From Paracoccus haematequi (GTDB lineage Bacteria > Pseudomonadota > Alphaproteobacteria > Rhodobacterales > Rhodobacteraceae): a DNA stretch of 39,230 nt. Position 1 is the first letter of the stretch. Each line of letters starts with the position of its first letter. Position numbers and translations under genes: made by a program. The notes below the pieces were generated by a model. That model was given only the letters and a program-made list of their open reading frames with translations, had not been told where the DNA came from and did no database searches. Positions 36,597 through 39,230 of the stretch are shown here, piece after piece. The DNA lies in contig NZ_UZWE01000015.1 of the NCBI RefSeq assembly GCF_900631945.1, positions 1-39,230 of the forward strand, read 5' to 3'.

Positions 36597-37015
36597 ATGA
36601 CAGAGCCAGAGGCGGGTCACGTGATGTCGATGAAGCCCAGGAAGCTTTCGGCTGTCTTGTCGTAGCAGGCAGCCGCGCGCCGGGCCTTCTTGAGCTTGTA
36701 GAAGCACCGCTCGGCGAGATTGCGCAGCCGATAAAGCCTGCGGTCGACGGCGACCCGGAGCTTCCGGGTTTTGCGCATGGGGATGACCGGCACCACGTCG
36801 CGCACCGCCATGGTCTTGCGGATGTTGTCAGAAGCGTAGCCGCGATCTGCGAGCAGAACGCCAGGCTCGGGCAGGGTGTCGGCCATGAGCAGATCGAAGC
36901 CGAGGTAGTCCGATGTCTGCCCAGCCATGATTTCGGTTCTCATGGGCAGCCGTGCCGCATTGACCCGCAGATGGATCTTGGTCGAGACCCTACCTCGCGA
37001 ACGGCCGAAGCCTTG
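36597..37015 (-). pseudogene. IS5-family transposase remnant (N-terminal half missing, frameshifted end)
   Basis: The minus-strand frame encodes the C-terminal half of an IS5-type DDE transposase: GFGRSRGRVSTKIHLRVNA, PGVLLADRGYASD (second catalytic Asp), VPVIPMRKTRK, and LYRLRNLAERCFYKLKKARR (catalytic Glu region), ending AESFLGFIDIT at a TGA (36619-36617). Just past it, in another frame, lies TRLWLCH (36617-36597), resembling the conserved IRLWLR end of these proteins, so one base has probably been lost. The N-terminal half, with the first catalytic Asp, is missing. Homology ends near 37015, about 29 bp from the first CRISPR repeat. It cannot make an active transposase. Confidence 0.85.
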
Positions 37016-37044
37016 GCGCGGATCTATGTCTCGGATTCGATGGA

Positions 37045-38945
37045 GTTTCAATCCACGCCCCCGCGAAGGGGGCGACGCGCATCCGGCACGCTCGTGCCCG
37101 TTTTCACGCCGTTTCGATCCACGCCCCCGCGAAGGGGGCGACGCGCGGCCATCGCGGCATTCCGACCCGCAAGCCCGGCGTTTCGATCCACGCCCCCGCG
37201 AAGGGGGCGACTGAACCGGCTGATCTGGTCCGACAGTGCCAGGGCGTTTCGATCCACGCCCCCGCGAAGGGGGCGACGGGCTGCGGTTGCCCCTTCGTCA
37301 AAGACCCGGAGTTTCGATCCACGCCCCCGCGAAGGGGGCGACTTCTTCCGGGCGGGAACGGCGTCGTGCGGGCGCGGTTTCGATCCACGCCCCCGCGAAG
37401 GGGGCGACGCCGAGATCCGGCGATGGCACCTGACCAACGGCTGGTTTCGATCCACGCCCCCGCGAAGGGGGCGACCAACAGCACCTATTGGGCCTATAAC
37501 GGATGGGAGGTTTCGATCCACGCCCCCGCGAAGGGGGCGACTGTCGATTTCAGAGGTCGCGCGGATGGCCCCGACAGCCGTTTCGATCCACGCCCCCGCG
37601 AAGGGGGCGACGGCTTTCCGTCAGCCCCGATCACGTCCTCGGTCAGGTTTCGATCCACGCCCCCGCGAAGGGGGCGACAGCCCTTGCGTTTCTTCAGTCG
37701 GGCGGTTCCAGTTGTTTCGATCCACGCCCCCGCGAAGGGGGCGACGGACCGATTTGCCGTTCGCCCCGCCGCCGTGGAAGTTTCGATCCACGCCCCCGCG
37801 AAGGGGGCGACAGCTTCTTCTTCCATTTGCTGGCGCGACTGCCTGGTTTCGATCCACGCCCCCGCGAAGGGGGCGACGCCGCCGCGCCGTTCGCGGATTA
37901 GAACGAGAACAGTTTCGATCCACGCCCCCGCGAAGGGGGCGACAAGCAGTCCTTCCAGGTCCGCGCCGGTTTTGGCGGTTTCGATCCACGCCCCCGCGAA
38001 GGGGGCGACAACAGGTGGCGCACTCGCCGCCCGTGGATGTCGCGGTTTCGATCCACGCCCCCGCGAAGGGGGCGACGGCGGCGTTCCTGCTTGCGGCTGT
38101 CACGCTGGCGCTGTTTCGATCCACGCCCCCGCGAAGGGGGCGACCCGCCTTCCAAAGCTGGATGGGCTTGTATTTCGAGTTTCGATCCACGCCCCCGCGA
38201 AGGGGGCGACGCGAAACCGCGTCCAACTCGGTCGAGTATGTCCGTGTTTCGATCCACGCCCCCGCGAAGGGGGCGACTGCTAGGCTTCACGCATTTGCTG
38301 GTGGCGTGGACGGTTTCGATCCACGCCCCCGCGAAGGGGGCGACCGCTTTGCTGTCCGCACCTTCAGCTCAATCGTGCAGTTTCGATCCACGCCCCCGCG
38401 AAGGGGGCGACTGGCGGGATCGCGACAAATCGTCTGGCAGTTGCTGTTTCGATCCACGCCCCCGCGAAGGGGGCGACGCCTTCGTGCTTGTAGGTATGCC
38501 CGATTTCAAAGGAGTTTCGATCCACGCCCCCGCGAAGGGGGCGACCTGTGGAGTTGCGCGGCAATGCCGTGATCTTCGGCGTTTCGATCCACGCCCCCGC
38601 GAAGGGGGCGACCACCCGTGTCACCATCGGCGGCCAGACGGTTGAGGTTTCGATCCACGCCCCCGCGAAGGGGGCGACACTCGGCCACCCGTGCTATTTG
38701 GTGCCAAGCCGCTGTTTCGATCCACGCCCCCGCGAAGGGGGCGACTGCCGAGGCAGGTGTTTCGCTATCGACTGTTAACGTTTCGATCCACGCCCCCGCG
38801 AAGGGGGCGACGCAAAGGCATCCTGCATCATGCGGTCAAGCGGGGCGTTTCGATCCACGCCCCCGCGAAGGGGGCGACATCGTGTAGGCGACGACCGTCA
38901 TATCCACGCGCCAGTTTCGATCCACGCCCCCGCGAAGGGGGCGAC
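37045..38945 (-). CRISPR. Type I-C-like CRISPR array, 29 repeats and 28 spacers
   Basis: Twenty-nine repeats of 32 bp begin GTTTCGATCCACGCC and end GAAGGGGGCGAC on the plus strand. Repeat starts run from 37045, 37111, 37180 and 37246 to 38780, 38847 and 38914. Twenty-eight copies are identical; the leftmost (37045-37076) has one change (GTTTCA). Spacers are 33-38 bp, mostly 34-35 (12 and 11 of 28), and all differ by eye. On the minus strand the repeat forms a 7-bp stem CGCCCCC/GGGGGCG followed by the 11-base end TGGATCGAAAC, the length of the 5' handle left by Cas5 in type I-C. So transcription runs right to left, with the leader at the right and the altered repeat at the old end. No cas gene is in the window. 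Confidence 0.97.
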
Positions 38946-39134
38946 CGGCCTCCTATACCGCACTGTTGTTACGCCGCAATCTTCCATGCGAATGCGAAAC
39001 GGTCAGTTGCGCTCGTCCCAAGTCTGCCGATATGGCGGACAGGGAAAGAAAATACAACGATTTCAAAAAGCCGCCCCGATGCGAACCTCAACGTAAAAGT
39101 CGGCACGCTTCATGTTCGCAGGGACAAGAAACTA
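38946..39134 (-). promoter_or_regulatory. Probable CRISPR leader
   Basis: This sequence between the last repeat and the IS has lower GC than the surroundings, with A/T runs around 39047-39070. It carries an inverted pair TGCGAAC (39080-39086) and GTTCGCA (39114-39120), resembling the GCGAAC...GTTCGC pair recalled from type I-C leaders. Side and direction fit the repeat orientation. No cas2 end can be identified in it. Confidence 0.65.
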
Positions 39135-39230
39135 GGGTCTGTGGGGATTCACACTCGGAGGCTGATGTGATTCATAGTCAGGATGGATCGCAATGTTCTG
39201 ACGGATGCCCAATGGGCGAAGATTGAGCCG
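39135..39230 (+). mobile_element. IS5-family element, left end and start of its transposase gene (runs off the window)
   Basis: From about 39135 the sequence GGGTCTGTGGGGATTCAC looks like a terminal inverted repeat of an IS5-group element. It follows CTAG (39132-39135), a target favoured by this group. The ATG at 39183 opens a frame encoding MDRNVLTDAQWAKIEP (16 residues, 39183-39230), the standard N-terminus of an IS5-family transposase, which continues beyond the edge. It is on the opposite strand to the remnant at 36597-37015, and I cannot tell whether the two are the same element. Exact end and target duplication need the right-hand side. Confidence 0.8.

Noticed and set aside
36587..38572. 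Very long open frames through the CRISPR array, up to 661 codons, with repeated FRSTPPRRGR, VSIHAPAKGA or FDPRPREGGD peptides
   Set aside because: They are translations of the 32-bp repeat in different frames. The peptides follow the repeat exactly and no start signal or family supports a protein.
38946..39134. A cas2 gene fragment between the array and the IS
   Set aside because: None of the frames in this stretch gives a Cas2-like sequence; the content fits a leader.

Overview
The window looks like a chromosomal segment of an alphaproteobacterium of the Rhodobacteraceae, most likely Paracoccus. The coding sequence is very GC-rich. A cytochrome c550 gene (cycA) sits just upstream of an aa3 oxidase subunit I gene (ctaD) whose copper and heme ligands fall at the Paracoccus denitrificans residue numbers. 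Short intergenic motifs typical of Rhodobacterales also occur. Most of the window (1-36330) is ordinary core genome. The last 2.9 kb is accessory: a CRISPR array between two IS5-type elements.

Layout. 1-3115 (minus): a truncated PAS/membrane sensor kinase gene, rsmB, ugd and tRNA-Leu(GAG). 3219-7291 (plus): lipB, cycA, a universal stress protein, ctaD and a DUF2244 protein. 7292-9282: a DUF3008 protein and a YqeY-like protein (minus), then carA (plus). 9279-11385: a membrane glycosyltransferase with an N-terminal MshEN-like domain, preceded by a perfect CtrA-type box and interrupted by an in-frame amber codon. 11420-14212: glnE (minus). 14419-17850: bpt, then the acetolactate synthase large and small subunit genes with a stack of hairpins between them. 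17857-23472: small conserved proteins, an M48 lipoprotein protease, a DUF167 protein, a nitroreductase, an EI24 membrane protein, a DUF1467 protein, methylmalonyl-CoA epimerase, a response regulator and a GNAT acetyltransferase. 23710-28809 (minus): aspS, a CPBP membrane protease, a GH25 muramidase, a small membrane protein and an FAD-linked oxidase. 28957-30680: GT8 glycosyltransferase and sugar-epimerase-like SDR, translationally coupled. 30735-36330: cobT, an FMN reductase, then pcm-tolC-popZ, an arrangement recalled from Caulobacter.

The accessory end holds a decayed IS5-type transposase (36597-37015), a type I-C-like array of 29 repeats and 28 spacers (37045-38945), its probable leader (38946-39134), and the start of another IS5-type element (39135 onward). 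The direction of the repeat puts the leader on the right, so any cas operon should lie to the right of the window, separated from the array by the second IS. No cas gene is visible here.

Three CtrA-type boxes (TTAA-N7-TTAA-like) lie 43-51 bp before the starts of the sensor kinase, the glycosyltransferase and the response regulator. Together with a popZ-like gene they suggest that part of this region belongs to the cell-cycle/CtrA regulatory sphere. No clearly new multi-gene system was found. The strongest leads are the glycosyltransferase (CtrA box, start-codon hairpin, MshEN-like domain, nonsense codon) and the IS-bracketed CRISPR array.
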